A stretch of 64,000 nucleotides of DNA from an uncultured Alphaproteobacteria bacterium (lineage in GTDB: Bacteria; Pseudomonadota; Alphaproteobacteria; HIMB59): assembly GCA_902613845.1 (NCBI GenBank), contig CACMIW010000001.1, positions 186,001 to 250,000 of the forward strand, given 5' to 3'. Shown here in pieces: positions 18,422 through 29,000 of this stretch; within the stretch, counting starts at the first letter, position 1, and each line of letters starts with the position of its first letter. The notes beneath the pieces were generated by a model that did no database searches, was not told where the DNA came from, and worked only from the letters and a program-made list of their open reading frames with translations. Both the position numbers and the translations under genes were made by a program.

Positions 18422-18513
18422 ATTATATGATATCAAATTGACCTCGGTTGGTCGAAGGGGCTTTTAAAAGGGTATGCCTTAAGACCTTAATAATTTACTC
18501 AAAAGGAGATTAA
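18422..18513 (+). promoter_or_regulatory. infC-rpmI spacer with possible structured leader
   Basis: This 92-base spacer is richer in G than its surroundings. Two nested complementary pairs, GGTC...GACC and GGC...GCC, could fold around TTTTAAAAGGG at about 18450-18487. It ends in a strong Shine-Dalgarno AAAAGGAG before rpmI. In other bacteria ribosomal protein L20 represses rpmI-rplT through a structured leader at this place, so a similar role is possible. The fold is not computed. Confidence 0.3.
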
Positions 18514-18714
18514 ATGCCCAAACTTAAAACAAAAAGTAGCGTCAAAAAACGCTTTAAAAAATCCTCATCAGGAAAATTAGTTGTCGGAAACGTTGGTAAA
18601 CGCCATGGCATGTCCAAAAGAACAAACTCTTTTATCAGAAATTCTAAAGGTACAAGGGTTTTATCAAAATCTGCATCAATAATAATTGATACAATGATGC
18701 CATATTCTAAGTAG
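18514..18714 (+). CDS. rpmI: 50S ribosomal protein L35
   Basis: A 66-residue basic protein beginning [20 protein letters not shown], the conserved L35 head, followed by [12 protein letters not shown]. It sits between infC and rplT as in most bacteria and has an AAAAGGAG ribosome binding site. L35 is part of the large subunit near the exit-tunnel side. Confidence 0.97.
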   Translation: MPKLKTKSSVKKRFKKSSSGKLVVGNVGKRHGMSKRTNSFIRNSKGTRVLSKSASIIIDTMMPYSK

Positions 18715-18730
18715 GTAAAGGAGAGATATT

Positions 18731-19090
18731 ATGCCAAGAGTTAAAAGAGGTGTTACAGCAAGAGCTAAACATAAAAAAGTTTTTGAATTTACGAAAGGTC
18801 ATCGCGGGAGAAGAAAAAATGTTTATAGAGTAGCAACACAAAGTATGGATAAAGCTCTCCAATATGCATATCGTGATAGAAGAAATAAGAAAAGAGATTT
18901 TAGAGGATTGTGGATCCAAAGAATTAATGCCGGTGTTAGAGAACATGGTCTTACTTATGCAAAATTTATTGATGGATTAAAAAAAGCAAACATTGAAATC
19001 AATAGAAAAATTCTGTCTGAAATTGCATTTCATGAACCCGCTGCTTTTAAATCAATTGTTGAGAAAGCAAAGGCTAATTTAGCCAACTAG
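18731..19090 (+). CDS. rplT: 50S ribosomal protein L20
   Basis: A 119-residue basic protein with the canonical start [17 protein letters not shown], then [13 protein letters not shown] and the C-terminal [22 protein letters not shown]20 is needed for early 50S assembly and in many bacteria represses its own operon. It lies 16 bases after rpmI with AAAGGAGAG as its ribosome binding site. Confidence 0.98.
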   Translation: MPRVKRGVTARAKHKKVFEFTKGHRGRRKNVYRVATQSMDKALQYAYRDRRNKKRDFRGLWIQRINAGVREHGLTYAKFIDGLKKANIEINRKILSEIAFHEPAAFKSIVEKAKANLAN

Positions 19091-19097
19091 ATTAAAA

Positions 19098-20147
19098 ATG
19101 GACATTAAAAAAGTCCTAAACGAAGTTACTAAAGAAATAGAGCAAAGCTCTAGCCAACAAGAATTACAAAACGTTAAAGTAGCTTACTTAGGAAAAAAGG
19201 GGAAAATAACTGAGTTATTGAAAAGTCTTAAGGATCTCTCATTAGAAGAAAAAAAATCTTCAGGTTCAAAATTAAATTTACTAAGAATTGAAGTTGATAA
19301 TCTTATCAAAAATAAATTTAACGATTTAAAAATTGAAGAAATAAACTCTAAATTAAAAAACGAATATTTAGATATAAGTTTCCCTCCACCAAATTTTATA
19401 GCCTCGAAGGCTCATCCAATATCAAAAACATTTGATGAGGTTATCACTATTTTTGGATCAATGGGTTACTCTGTTGCCGAAGGCCCTGATATTGAGACAG
19501 ATTTTTTCAATTTTTCAGCATTAAATATTCCTGAAAATCATCCTGCACGTGAAATGCAGGATACTTTTTATATAGATGACAAGGATAAAGAAGGTAAGCC
19601 CTACGTTTTACGAACACACACTAGCCCAGTTCAAATTAGAACATTATTAAATCAAAAACCCCCAGTCAAAATAATTGCTCCTGGAAGAACATATAGGTGT
19701 GACTCTGACTCGACACATTCTCCAATGTTTCATCAAGTCGAGGGTTTGTTTATTAATGAGAATGCAAATATGGGAGATTTGAAGGGCACTCTAATTGAAT
19801 TCTGTAAACAATTTTTTAACGTACAGAATTTAAAAGTAAGATTTCGACCTAGTTACTTTCCTTTTACAGAACCTTCTGCTGAAATGGATATTGCTTATGA
19901 GATTGTGAATAACAAAATTCAATTAGGTCAAGGCGATCGTTGGCTTGAAATTCTTGGATGTGGAATGGTAAACCCAATAGTTCTAGAGAACTGCAATGTG
20001 GATACGAATACCTATCAAGGTTTTGCATTTGGAGTGGGCTTAGACAGAATCACAATGTTAAAGTATGGGCTTACAGATATTAGATCATTTTTTAGTGGAA
20101 ACTTAAATTGGATAGCTAGCAATGGCTTTACCATAGGAGATTTTTAG
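19098..20147 (+). CDS. pheS: Phenylalanyl-tRNA synthetase alpha subunit
   Basis: PheS carries the catalytic domain that charges tRNA-Phe. The 349-residue protein has an N-terminal coiled coil (1-90) for tRNA contact and class II motifs: motif 1 around HPISKTFDEVITIFGSMGY, motif 2 RTHTSPVQIR and APGRTYRCDSDSTHSPMFHQ, motif 3 GFAFGVGLDRITMLKYG. FTEPSAEMD is also conserved. The stop overlaps the start of pheT by one base. Confidence 0.98.
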   Translation: MDIKKVLNEVTKEIEQSSSQQELQNVKVAYLGKKGKITELLKSLKDLSLEEKKSSGSKLNLLRIEVDNLIKNKFNDLKIEEINSKLKNEYLDISFPPPNFIASKAHPISKTFDEVITIFGSMGYSVAEGPDIETDFFNFSALNIPENHPAREMQDTFYIDDKDKEGKPYVLRTHTSPVQIRTLLNQKPPVKIIAPGRTYRCDSDSTHSPMFHQVEGLFINENANMGDLKGTLIEFCKQFFNVQNLKVRFRPSYFPFTEPSAEMDIAYEIVNNKIQLGQGDRWLEILGCGMVNPIVLENCNVDTNTYQGFAFGVGLDRITMLKYGLTDIRSFFSGNLNWIASNGFTIGDF

Positions 20148-22540
20148 TGAAGTTTAGTTATAGTTGGTTGTGTGATCACTTAGAGACAGATAAAAGTGCA
20201 AATGAAATTGGTGAAGCTCTTACAAATTTAGGTCTTGAACTTGAAAGCTTGACTGACTATTCAGAATACTCAAAGTTTGTTGTAGCAACCATAAAAGATT
20301 TTAGAAAACATCCCAATGCAGATAGATTAAATATCTGTAAAGTTGATGATGGAACCAATACCTATCAGGTAATCTGCGGAGCAAATAATGTAAAGAAGGG
20401 ATTAAAAGGAATATTTGCCAAAGATGGCATGTACATTCCAGGTACACAGATAAATTTAAAAAAAGGAAAAATTAGAGGTGAAATATCTGAGGGCATGCTT
20501 TTGTCTGAGAGAGAACTTAACTTAAGTGATGATCATGAGGGCATTATTGAGTTATTAGATGATTTTCAAAATGGCACCTCAGCAGTTGAAGCTTTGAAGT
20601 TAAATGATCCTATTTTCGAGATAGGTATTACACCTAACAGAGGAGATTGCCTTGGTGTTAGAGGTGTTGCTAGAGATCTTTCAGCTAAAGGTGTTGGTAA
20701 ACTAAAGCCTTTGAATTTTAAAAAAATAAATCAGTTAGAATTTGCAAGCCCAATCATTTGGAATATTAACAATGATGATAATAGCTGTGAATATGTAGTA
20801 AGTAGATATTTTAAAAATGTAAATAACTCTAAATCTCCAGAATGGTTACAAAAAAAACTTATCAGCCTAGGATTAAGACCGATAAACGCTTTAGTTGATA
20901 TAACAAATTATATCACTATTGATTTAGGAAGACCTTTACACGTTTTTGATGCAGATAAAATTGGAAAAAAAATTGATATGAGGCTTGCAAATGCAAATGA
21001 AAGAATTCTTGCTTTAGATAATAAAGAATACACTTTAGATAAAAATACAACCGTGATAGCCGATGGAGATAATGCACTCGCTATAGCAGGGATTATAGGA
21101 GGAGACTACAGCGGATGCACAGATGATACTAAAAATGTATTTCTTGAGGTTGCTCTTTTTAATCCGAATAGCGTTGCACAAACTGGTAGAACTCTTGGAA
21201 TAAATTCAGATGCCAGGTATCGTTTTGAAAGAGGATTAGATAAAAATATGGTCATTGAAGGTTTAGAATACGCATCATATTTAATAAATAAAATATGTGG
21301 GGGCTTAGTAAGTAAAAATATTGAAGCTGGAAAATTAGATAATTTTGAGCATAAAATAAATTATAATTTTGACTATTTTAATAAGACTATTGGTTTAGAA
21401 CTAGATCCACAAAAACAAATCAAAACTCTAAAAGACCTTAAATTTCAAATTAATAAAAGTAATGAAAAGGAATGTGAAGTCTTAGTGCCATCATGGAGGA
21501 ATGATGTTAAAAACAAAATCGATATAGTTGAAGAAATTATAAGAATTTATGGATATGAAAATATTAAACAAAGTGTGCCCTCTGCATCAATCGATGAGAT
21601 TGATAAAATTGATAATTCATCAACAAATAAGAAATTTAAATCAATAAAAAAACTTAAAAAAACCCTTATATCTAATGGAATTTCTGAAGTTATAACTTTT
21701 TCTTTTCACTCAATTAGAGCTCAAGAAATCCTTAAAGGAGATAAATCCTTAAAAATTTTAAATGCAATCAGTGATGATCAATCTTATATGAGAAATTCAA
21801 TGATATTTAATCATTTAGAAAGTGCAGAATTAAATTTTAAAAAAGGTTTTAAAAATATTCAATTATTTGAAATTGGACCTATTTATAATTCATCTAAATC
21901 CCAAGAAAATATTCTATCATTGCTTATTTCAACTGAAGAAAATACAAACTCTATTTACAAATCTGAAGAATTTAATTTTTACTCTTTAACAGAATTAACC
22001 TCAATATTAATAAGTTCATTAAATTTTGACATAAAACAATTTAACATATCAAGATCAACTTCAAATACTTATCACCCAGGTCAGTCTGCTGAACTATTTA
22101 TGGGAAAAAAATTAATAGCTAGATATGGAAAAGTTCATCCACTAATTTTGGAGGAATTTTCAAAACTTAAAAATTGTTATGCAATTGAATTATTTTTTGA
22201 AAACCTTCCAATTGACTCAATTAGTAGAGCTAATAATATAAATATCATAGATTCCCAATTTCAGTTCAGTGAAAAAGACTTTTCTTTTTTATTCGAAAAG
22301 GAGCAAAATCTTTATGAAGTTCAGAGATACGTCAAAGGTTTAGATAAAAACTTAATTAAAAATGTAGAATTTTTTGATTTATATATAGCAAAAGACTTAG
22401 GTGATGACAGTAAAAGTGTAACTTTTAGGGTTACTATTCAATCTAAAGAAAAAACTCTTGAAGAAAAAGATTTAGAACAATTACATAAAAATATTTTAGA
22501 AAAAGTATCAAATAAATTTAAAGCAAAAATTAGAAGCTAA
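20147..22540 (+). CDS. pheT: Phenylalanyl-tRNA synthetase beta subunit
   Basis: The 797-residue beta subunit forms the alpha2-beta2 enzyme with PheS. Order: EMAP-type tRNA-binding domain (about 40-150, [15 protein letters not shown]), B3/B4 editing region (about 205-375, with [13 protein letters not shown] and [12 protein letters not shown]), B5 (about 400-475), the degenerate catalytic-like domain, and a C-terminal ferredoxin-fold anticodon domain (about 705-797). The start is GTG at 20147. Its TAA stop runs into the lepA start as TAATG. Confidence 0.97.
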   Translation: MKFSYSWLCDHLETDKSANEIGEALTNLGLELESLTDYSEYSKFVVATIKDFRKHPNADRLNICKVDDGTNTYQVICGANNVKKGLKGIFAKDGMYIPGTQINLKKGKIRGEISEGMLLSERELNLSDDHEGIIELLDDFQNGTSAVEALKLNDPIFEIGITPNRGDCLGVRGVARDLSAKGVGKLKPLNFKKINQLEFASPIIWNINNDDNSCEYVVSRYFKNVNNSKSPEWLQKKLISLGLRPINALVDITNYITIDLGRPLHVFDADKIGKKIDMRLANANERILALDNKEYTLDKNTTVIADGDNALAIAGIIGGDYSGCTDDTKNVFLEVALFNPNSVAQTGRTLGINSDARYRFERGLDKNMVIEGLEYASYLINKICGGLVSKNIEAGKLDNFEHKINYNFDYFNKTIGLELDPQKQIKTLKDLKFQINKSNEKECEVLVPSWRNDVKNKIDIVEEIIRIYGYENIKQSVPSASIDEIDKIDNSSTNKKFKSIKKLKKTLISNGISEVITFSFHSIRAQEILKGDKSLKILNAISDDQSYMRNSMIFNHLESAELNFKKGFKNIQLFEIGPIYNSSKSQENILSLLISTEENTNSIYKSEEFNFYSLTELTSILISSLNFDIKQFNISRSTSNTYHPGQSAELFMGKKLIARYGKVHPLILEEFSKLKNCYAIELFFENLPIDSISRANNINIIDSQFQFSEKDFSFLFEKEQNLYEVQRYVKGLDKNLIKNVEFFDLYIAKDLGDDSKSVTFRVTIQSKEKTLEEKDLEQLHKNILEKVSNKFKAKIRS

Positions 22541-24339
22541 TGGAAATTTCTAAAATTAGAAATTTTTCGATAATAGCTCATATTGATCATGGTAAATCCA
22601 CTCTAGCGGACAGAATAATTGAAATTTGCGGAGGGATGGATGACAGGACCAAAAAAGACCAAGTCTTGGACTCAATGGAGATTGAAAGAGAAAGGGGGAT
22701 CACTATAAAAGCTCAAACAGTACGATTAAACTATAAAAATAAAAAAGGCGATGAATATCAACTTAATATACTTGATACACCCGGACACGTTGATTTTTCC
22801 TATGAAGTTTCAAGATCACTATCAGCTTGTGAAGGCTCAGTTTTAGTTGTTGACAGCACACAGGGTGTTGAGGCACAAACTCTCGCAAATGCTTATCAGG
22901 CAATAGATGTAAATCATGAGATACTTCCAGTTCTCAACAAAGCAGATTTACCTGCATCCGAACCAGAAAGAGTAAAAGAAGACATTGAACAAACAATAGG
23001 AATAGATACCTCGGAAGCTCGTCTTGTTTCTGCAAAAACTGGACTAGGAGTTGAAGATTTATTAGACCAAATTGTAGAAAAACTCCCCTCTCCAAATACA
23101 AATGAAAAAAATCTCAAGGCTCTCTTAGTCGACAGTTGGTACGATAACTATTTAGGAGTAACAGTTCTGGTTAGAGTTCTTGATGGAGTTATGAAAAAGG
23201 GTATGAAGGTTAAGTTTTTATCTAATAATCAACAATACAATATCGATAGAATTGGATATTTCACGCCTGAAATAAATTATTGTGATGAATTAGGTCCAGG
23301 AGAAATAGGTTTTATTAATGCTAGTATAAAGTCAGTTGCTGACTGTAAGGTCGGTGACACAATAGCAGAATTAAATGATCAAAAAGTAAAACCACTTCCA
23401 GGTTTCAAGCCCTCATTACCAGTCGTGTTTTGCGGGATATATCCTGTTGATACGTCAGACTATGAGAGACTTAAAGAGAGTTTTGAAAAACTTGCATTAA
23501 ATGACTCAAGTTTTACATATGAAAATGAAACTAGTGCTGCTTTAGGTTATGGTTTTAGGTGTGGTTTTTTAGGTTTGCTTCACCTAGAGGTTACAACAGA
23601 AAGACTTAGAAGAGAATTTGATTTAGATTTAATTACTACTGCTCCAGGAGTTGTATACAAAGTAATTGACAGAAATAAAAACGAAATTGTAATAAGAAAT
23701 CCCTCTGAGCTGCCTGATCCAGCTGAAATAGATAAAATTTTAGAACCATGGGTTAAATCTACTATAATAGTGCCACAGGATTATTTGGGTACGGTAATAA
23801 CACTCTGTATTGAAAAAAGAGGTAAACAAAAAAACTTAAATATACAAAACAACAGAGCTATCTTAGAAATGGAATTACCTTTGAATGAAATCGTTATAGA
23901 TTTTTACGACAAATTAAAATCTTATTCAAAAGGTTATGCTAGTTTTGATTATCAGGTCTATGATTATTTTGAAGGAGATCTAGTAAAACTAAATATTCTT
24001 GTTAATTCAGAAACTGTTGATGCATTTTCAAATATAGTTCATAAAACAAGAGCTGAAACGATTGGTAGAAGGATATGTAATAAGCTAAAGGACTTAATCC
24101 CAAGACAAAACTTTCAAATACCAATTCAGGCTGCAATATATGGAAAAATTATAGCTAGAGAAACTATCAAAGCTTTTAGAAAAGATGTGACTGCTAAACT
24201 TTATGGCGGAGATGTGAGCAGAAAGAAAAAACTTTTGGAAAAACAAAAAAAGGGAAAGAAAAGAATGAAACAATTTGGTAATGTCGAAATTCCGCAGACT
24301 GCTTTTTTTGAGGCATTAAAAATAGGTGATAATGAATAA
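22540..24339 (+). CDS. lepA: Elongation factor 4 (LepA), ribosome back-translocating GTPase
   Basis: The 599-residue GTPase shows G1 [14 protein letters not shown]2 with [11 protein letters not shown]3 DTPGHVDF and G4 [11 protein letters not shown]-like domains II, III and V follow, then the LepA-specific C-terminal domain ([23 protein letters not shown]). LepA acts on stalled ribosomes and in 30S assembly. Translation is probably coupled to pheT through the one-base stop/start overlap. It ends four bases before the tRNA gene. Confidence 0.98.
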   Translation: MEISKIRNFSIIAHIDHGKSTLADRIIEICGGMDDRTKKDQVLDSMEIERERGITIKAQTVRLNYKNKKGDEYQLNILDTPGHVDFSYEVSRSLSACEGSVLVVDSTQGVEAQTLANAYQAIDVNHEILPVLNKADLPASEPERVKEDIEQTIGIDTSEARLVSAKTGLGVEDLLDQIVEKLPSPNTNEKNLKALLVDSWYDNYLGVTVLVRVLDGVMKKGMKVKFLSNNQQYNIDRIGYFTPEINYCDELGPGEIGFINASIKSVADCKVGDTIAELNDQKVKPLPGFKPSLPVVFCGIYPVDTSDYERLKESFEKLALNDSSFTYENETSAALGYGFRCGFLGLLHLEVTTERLRREFDLDLITTAPGVVYKVIDRNKNEIVIRNPSELPDPAEIDKILEPWVKSTIIVPQDYLGTVITLCIEKRGKQKNLNIQNNRAILEMELPLNEIVIDFYDKLKSYSKGYASFDYQVYDYFEGDLVKLNILVNSETVDAFSNIVHKTRAETIGRRICNKLKDLIPRQNFQIPIQAAIYGKIIARETIKAFRKDVTAKLYGGDVSRKKKLLEKQKKGKKRMKQFGNVEIPQTAFFEALKIGDNE

Positions 24340-24343
24340 TCAT

Positions 24344-24433
24344 GGAGAGATGGCCGAGTGGTTTAAGGCGCACGCCTGGAACGCGTGTATAGGGGCAACT
24401 CTATCGTGGGTTCGAATCCCACTCTCTCCGCCA
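24344..24433 (+). tRNA. tRNA-Ser (anticodon GGA)
   Basis: The 90-base gene folds as a class II tRNA. The acceptor arms are GGAGAGA and TCTCTCC with discriminator G and an encoded CCA at 24431-24433. The D-arm is TGGCCGAGTGGTTTAAGGCG. The anticodon stem CACGC/GCGTG holds loop CTGGAAC, anticodon GGA. A long variable arm is followed by the T-arm GTGGGTTCGAATCCCAC. It reads serine codons TCC and TCT. Confidence 0.97.
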
Positions 24434-24443
24434 TACTTAAGAG

Positions 24444-25262
24444 ATGCAAGACAACACAATAAATAAAATTAAATCTAAAATAAGAAAAATTACAGAATAC
24501 CCACTTGTAGAAATACAAGATCAAACAGCAATAAGACCACCAAAACAAAGAATTTCGCCAGTGGTATATCAAACATGGATAGATAATAAGTTTGGAAAAA
24601 CTCATGCTAAATCAATTTTAAAGTTTAGAGAATTGAATAAAAATTTATCATTTAGGATATATTCAAATCAAATGATGGAAGATTATATGGAAAAAAATTG
24701 GGGCAAACAAAAAATTTACCAAATTTTTAAAAATTCATTAATCGGACCTCTCAAATCTGATATTTTTAGATATTGTATTTTATATGATCAAGGTGGATAC
24801 TATTTTGATATAAGCCGAGGTTGTGATGTCCCTCTTACAAAACTTCATGATAAAAATACTAGTTTCATTTTAACTTACGAAGATACTGATTGTTATATAC
24901 CACCCAATAATCAAAAAATATTTAATTTAAAAAGACCCTTTAATCATATGCTCCAATGGGGACTAGCCTTTGAAAGAAAATGTAAATTTTTAAAAATATT
25001 AATCGAAGAAATTGTTAAGTCATACTCATTTTATAAAAATAAAGTTTTTAAAAATCCTAAAGTCGCAATATTAAATTTTACAGGTCCAGGTATGTATACA
25101 AAAATAATGAGAGACTATATTTCTTATAACAAAAAAAATAATTACAAAGAACTTGATATTAAATTTAATGGAAAAGGAATATTTAAGTTGAAAGGTTCAC
25201 AGGTAAGGTATCATAAAGAACCAAGTTACACTTACTTAAAAAATAAAAAGATATGCAATTAA
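24444..25262 (+). CDS. GT32-like (OCH1/capsular polysaccharide type) glycosyltransferase
   Basis: A 272-residue protein. The conserved core is [20 protein letters not shown] (about residues 105-124), the KSD-xxR-Y-L-GG-Y-D motif of the GT32 glycosyl-sugar transferase group, with the DxD-like site reading FDIS rather than a clean DxD. VVYQTW near residue 48 also fits. Donor and product are unknown; surface polysaccharide is likely. Its ATG lies only ten bases after the tRNA-Ser CCA, so its message probably begins at the tRNA processing site. Confidence 0.75.
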   Translation: MQDNTINKIKSKIRKITEYPLVEIQDQTAIRPPKQRISPVVYQTWIDNKFGKTHAKSILKFRELNKNLSFRIYSNQMMEDYMEKNWGKQKIYQIFKNSLIGPLKSDIFRYCILYDQGGYYFDISRGCDVPLTKLHDKNTSFILTYEDTDCYIPPNNQKIFNLKRPFNHMLQWGLAFERKCKFLKILIEEIVKSYSFYKNKVFKNPKVAILNFTGPGMYTKIMRDYISYNKKNNYKELDIKFNGKGIFKLKGSQVRYHKEPSYTYLKNKKICN

Positions 25263-25286
25263 TGTTTGTGTACAAAAAAACTGATA

Positions 25287-26171
25287 ATGAATAAAAATCT
25301 AATCGTAAGTTCCTCAGATGAAAATTATTCTCATCTCCTTAAAGAGCTCTATTTTTCTACGATAAATTTGAATGGTTATGATTTTGCAGTGTTGGATTGT
25401 GGTCTATCCGAAGACAGCAAAGAATTTTTCAAACAAAAAAATGTTCAGGTTTTAGAGTGTAAATGGGATATTGATGTCCCATCTTATAAAGTAAGAGGTA
25501 GAGAGTATTTAAAAGCACAATTTTCAAGGTTTTTTTTAGATTTATACTTTCCCGGATATGAAAATTATATTTGGATGGACTCTGACACTTGGATAGCTTG
25601 TCCAAATACTTTTGATTATTATATTCAGGGGTCCAATCAAAGAGGCTTTGCAATCACACCTCAAGTTGACAGAGCATCCCCAAAACTTGTTAATATTAAA
25701 TGGTTTATGAATATCCCATCAAAAATTAATTCTATTAATTTTAAGAATATATCTAAAAGTATTTCAAAAGATTTAGCAAAGAAATACGCTGGACATTATA
25801 CACTAAATGCAGGGTGTTTCGCCTACAATAAAAAGTTTGATGGTATGAAAACTATTAAAAAAAACTTAAATAATGCATCTAGAAAAGGAAGATTATTTGG
25901 TTCAGATCAAGTTGCATTGGCAATTTCATTGTTTGAAGATAATTTAGACTTTGAGCTCCTTCCGTCATATTGTAACTGGCTGTGTGAACATCACATGCCA
26001 AAATTTTCTATTGATAAAAATACTTTTGTTGAGCCATACATACCAAATCATAATATTGGAGTAATGCATTTAGCAGGTTTAGATGAAGATAGAAGTGCAA
26101 ACGTTTTTCACAAAATATCAACTACTGACAATAAATTTATTGAAAAATCCCTAAGATATAAATTAATTTAA
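25287..26171 (+). CDS. GT8-like glycosyltransferase, GT-A fold
   Basis: A 294-residue protein when read from the ATG at 25287; an earlier TTG at 25266 would add seven residues. NLIVSSSDENYSHLLKELYFS opens a nucleotide-sugar transferase fold. YIWMDSDTWIAC (near residue 98) supplies the DxD metal motif, and LNAGCFAYNKK and GSDQVALAISLF match the GT8/GT-A acceptor-side motifs. It follows the GT32-like gene closely and ends nine bases inside the 3' end of the convergent rmuC. Specific sugar unknown. Confidence 0.65.
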   Translation: MNKNLIVSSSDENYSHLLKELYFSTINLNGYDFAVLDCGLSEDSKEFFKQKNVQVLECKWDIDVPSYKVRGREYLKAQFSRFFLDLYFPGYENYIWMDSDTWIACPNTFDYYIQGSNQRGFAITPQVDRASPKLVNIKWFMNIPSKINSINFKNISKSISKDLAKKYAGHYTLNAGCFAYNKKFDGMKTIKKNLNNASRKGRLFGSDQVALAISLFEDNLDFELLPSYCNWLCEHHMPKFSIDKNTFVEPYIPNHNIGVMHLAGLDEDRSANVFHKISTTDNKFIEKSLRYKLI

Positions 26172-27116
26172 GTCTTTTTTATTATTTGCTCCAAGATTTT
26201 TCATTTGTTCAGCTCTGTAAAACAATGAACCTCGACCCTCTTTAAGATATTTTTTTGCATTTATCAAATTTTGAGTTGCCTTAATTAAACTACTTTCAGA
26301 ATCTTCAATTACATTGATTGATTTTATAATTTGATCAATCATTTGACCTCCGATATCAGCAATTTCTTTTGAGTTTTTATTTTGTTTTTCAAGTCTCCAA
26401 ATACTCTCAACTAACTTCATACACATTATAAGTGTTGACGGACCTACAATGATAATTTGTTTTTGTTGAGCAAAATTTAATATACTTTGATCATATTTTT
26501 GTGCTGTAATTAATGCAAATTCATGAGGCATAAAGATAAAAACATAGTCGGGTGAATTTATATTTAATAATTTTGAGTACTCTTTTTTATGAATACTAGT
26601 GATGTGATTTTTTAACGAAACTATGAAACTTTTGATTTCCAATTCTTTTGTTGACTGATCATCAGTATTTTGAAATTTGTACCAATGTTTCATGGGCACT
26701 TTCGAGTCAATGATAATATTTCTTTTTTCCGGCAGAAAAATTACAACATCAGGCCGATATACATCACCTTCATCATTCCTATCAGTATATTGAGTTTTGT
26801 AATCTCTGTCTTTTGTCATACCACAGTCTTGTAATATATTTTCAAGTATTACCTCCCCCATTTCTCCCATTTCGTTAATATTAGAGGTCATGGCATTAGT
26901 CATTTTTTTTGTAAGATCTCCAATTTCATCTATCTTTGAATTTACATATCCAGTTTGTTCCATTGTTTTATCAAATAGAGTTTGGAGATTTTGATTTATT
27001 TTTTGAATATCCAGATCAGAATTGGATCCGTCTTTAAGTTTTAATCTAAATATCAAAAAAATTAGCAAAAATATTATTGCTATTAAAAATATAATTATAA
27101 TTATATCAATACTCAT
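26163..27116 (-). CDS. rmuC: DNA recombination protein RmuC, short form
   Basis: RmuC-family proteins limit sequence inversions at short repeats and carry a nuclease-like fold. The 317-residue protein has an N-terminal membrane helix (about 4-25), a short coiled coil, then the conserved domain. The core includes GEVILENILQDCGM, RPDVVIFLPEKRNIIIDSKVPM (Asp and Asp-x-Lys of the nuclease fold) and YVFIFMPHEFAL. It is clearly shorter than the common 420-500 residues, mostly through a reduced coiled coil and tail. Confidence 0.9.
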   Translation of the reverse strand: MSIDIIIIIFLIAIIFLLIFLIFRLKLKDGSNSDLDIQKINQNLQTLFDKTMEQTGYVNSKIDEIGDLTKKMTNAMTSNINEMGEMGEVILENILQDCGMTKDRDYKTQYTDRNDEGDVYRPDVVIFLPEKRNIIIDSKVPMKHWYKFQNTDDQSTKELEIKSFIVSLKNHITSIHKKEYSKLLNINSPDYVFIFMPHEFALITAQKYDQSILNFAQQKQIIIVGPSTLIMCMKLVESIWRLEKQNKNSKEIADIGGQMIDQIIKSINVIEDSESSLIKATQNLINAKKYLKEGRGSLFYRAEQMKNLGANNKKDLN

Positions 27117-27137
27117 TATTTTATAAATTCTTGAAAC

Positions 27138-27512
27138 TTAAGAATAAATTTTACTAATTCTATCAAGGCTACTTTTTAATCTACTTTTCAGATTATTAAA
27201 AATTTTATCATCAAAAAAGTTATCATTTAAAAAGTGGTTAAAACTATCTCTAATATCCTTCGAGATACTCTCTATTTTAAGGAAGTCTTCTGGTATTTGA
27301 TCTTTTAGCTTGCTCATTTCTTCATTAAATTCATTTAAGGCATTTTTAAAGTGATTATCTGAAAAAGTTTCAAGTTTGTTTTTGAAATTCTCAATATTTA
27401 AATTTGTATCAAGTTTAGACTCGAGGTCATAAATAGTAAGACTAAAATAATCAAAAATTTGATTATACAAATCATACAATTTATTAGAATCGATGACTTT
27501 TTGTAAATTCAT
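27138..27512 (-). CDS. Small helical protein of unknown function
   Basis: A 124-residue, charged, Asn- and Lys-rich protein with no Cys, no signal peptide and no recognisable motif. The heptad-like spacing of Leu, Ile and Phe suggests one long or two antiparallel helices. It sits 21 bases ahead of rmuC on the same strand and may be co-transcribed with it. I do not recognise a family. The ORF is intact, starts with ATG and lies between two clear genes, which supports it being real. Confidence 0.5.
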   Translation of the reverse strand: MNLQKVIDSNKLYDLYNQIFDYFSLTIYDLESKLDTNLNIENFKNKLETFSDNHFKNALNEFNEEMSKLKDQIPEDFLKIESISKDIRDSFNHFLNDNFFDDKIFNNLKSRLKSSLDRISKIYS

Positions 27513-27561
27513 AAGAAAAGATTACTATAGTTACTTTTAAAATGTCAAAGTATTAATAATT

Positions 27562-27600
27562 TTGTAAAAAGCCCAGATTTACCAAATTTTATCTGGACTT
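27562..27600 (-). terminator. Rho-independent terminator of the demethylation operon
   Basis: On the minus strand AAGTCCAGAT and ATCTGGGCTT form a ten-base stem (one G-U pair) around a twelve-base loop, followed by a run of five T. It lies 16 bases after the stop of the DmdA/GcvT-like gene and would end that long transcript. Confidence 0.75.
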
Positions 27601-27615
27601 ATTAAAGGTATAATT

Positions 27616-28920
27616 TTAGTAAGCTGCGTCTCTTCCGTCTTCTTTTGCAATTTCACGTGCATTTGGATTTACAGACGGTCTAAACGGAATTTCTACTATC
27701 TCTCCATCAACCGGTGTTCCAGGTGTATCACAATATTGATCAGGGAGATGAAATTTAAATTTATTTCCAATATCCTTTTTTTCATAAGGAACATATCCCA
27801 TCGCTATATTGGTTTCCAATTCTGGAGAGTACCAAGGAGATGTTAGATAACCTATAGGTGTCGATCCATCTTCAGATACGAGCCAAAAATCAGGTGCATA
27901 TTCATCAATTGGCTTACCCCCTAATCTAAATCCAACAAGTTGGTTACTATAAGGTTTTTCTCCTGCTTCAATTTTAGATCTCATAGCCTCTAGTGCTTGC
28001 TTGCCAATGTAATCTCCTTGTTTTTTTCTTGGAACCTGGTAGCCGAGGTTACATTGAAAAGGGTAAGTTTCAGCATCAAGATCTTGACCCCAAGATAAAA
28101 TTCCTGCAGCTATTCTTCTATGGTGTGCAGGTGCTATTACTTTTAGACTATGTTTCTTTCCAGCCTCTAAAACTGCATTCCACATATCATCTGCATACAA
28201 AGTTGCATCTCTGAGGTAGATTTCATATCCCTTTTCCCCAGTAAAACCTGTTTGGGAAATAATACAATCTCTCCCTCCAACTTTTGCTGCCATTAATCCA
28301 TAGTAAGGAATGTCTCTAACAGCATTTCCAACTAAATCTGCCATAAGATCGATTGACTTTGGTCCTTGAATTTGAACAGGAGATACATCTATTTCATCAA
28401 TTTCTACATTAAATTTTTTATCGTGATTTACGCCTTGAAGAAAAAACATAATATCAGAGTCAGATAGTGAAAACCAAAACTCATCTTCTGCAATTCTGAG
28501 TAATATAGGATCATTTAACACTCCTCCTTTGTCATTACAAAGAATTACATATTTTCCTTTCATTACTTCAATTCTTGTTGCATCTCTTGTGATAACAAAA
28601 TTTGTAAATTTTAACGCATCAGGTCCTTTTACACGAATTTGTCTTTCAACTGCTACGTTCCACATTGTTACGTGATTAACTAATGCATCATATTCAACCA
28701 TTGCGCCACCATCTTCAGGTTTTACATAACCTCTAGGATGATACATTCTATTGTATACGGTGCATCTCCAACATCCTGCTTCAACTGATAAATGCCAATA
28801 AGGATTTTTTCTAACTCTAGTCGATATAAGCATTTGTTGAGGCGTTGGTCCTGATTGCCTTAAATTAAAAGGGACTTTTCTGTCAGATTGGTCCACTGAA
28901 TTTGGTTGCTTAAGCTTCAT
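27616..28920 (-). CDS. DmdA/GcvT-like tetrahydrofolate-dependent demethylase
   Basis: A 434-residue single-domain GcvT-fold protein. TRVRKNPYWHLSVEAG and the pattern TMWNVAVERQIRVKGPDALKFTN, GVLNDPILLRIAEDEFWFSLSDSD and VQIQGPKS follow the DMSP demethylase DmdA and related O-demethylases (LigM/DesA) more than the glycine cleavage T protein. Such enzymes move a methyl group to tetrahydrofolate. It is longer than DmdA (about 370 residues) and the substrate is unknown: DMSP, a methoxy-aromatic or an N-methyl compound are all open. A strong AGGAGG site precedes it, and a MetF-like gene lies just upstream, as expected for oxidising methyl-THF. Confidence 0.8.
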   Translation of the reverse strand: MKLKQPNSVDQSDRKVPFNLRQSGPTPQQMLISTRVRKNPYWHLSVEAGCWRCTVYNRMYHPRGYVKPEDGGAMVEYDALVNHVTMWNVAVERQIRVKGPDALKFTNFVITRDATRIEVMKGKYVILCNDKGGVLNDPILLRIAEDEFWFSLSDSDIMFFLQGVNHDKKFNVEIDEIDVSPVQIQGPKSIDLMADLVGNAVRDIPYYGLMAAKVGGRDCIISQTGFTGEKGYEIYLRDATLYADDMWNAVLEAGKKHSLKVIAPAHHRRIAAGILSWGQDLDAETYPFQCNLGYQVPRKKQGDYIGKQALEAMRSKIEAGEKPYSNQLVGFRLGGKPIDEYAPDFWLVSEDGSTPIGYLTSPWYSPELETNIAMGYVPYEKKDIGNKFKFHLPDQYCDTPGTPVDGEIVEIPFRPSVNPNAREIAKEDGRDAAY

Positions 28921-29000
28921 ATATCCTCCTATAAAAAATGCAGTAGCAATTTTTGAAAATTAATTTCTTTTTAGGGTCTATGCAATCGAAAAATTAGAAC

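Noticed and set aside
24363-24605. 80-residue minus-strand ORF ending in a [10 protein letters not shown]-like peptide
   Set aside because: It is antisense to tRNA-Ser(GGA) and the following glycosyltransferase. This peptide is a well-known spurious translation of tRNA antisense strands.
28921-29000. Glycine or THF riboswitch upstream of the DmdA-like gene
   Set aside because: The 80-base spacer holds a strong ribosome binding site but no conserved riboswitch core that I can recognise.
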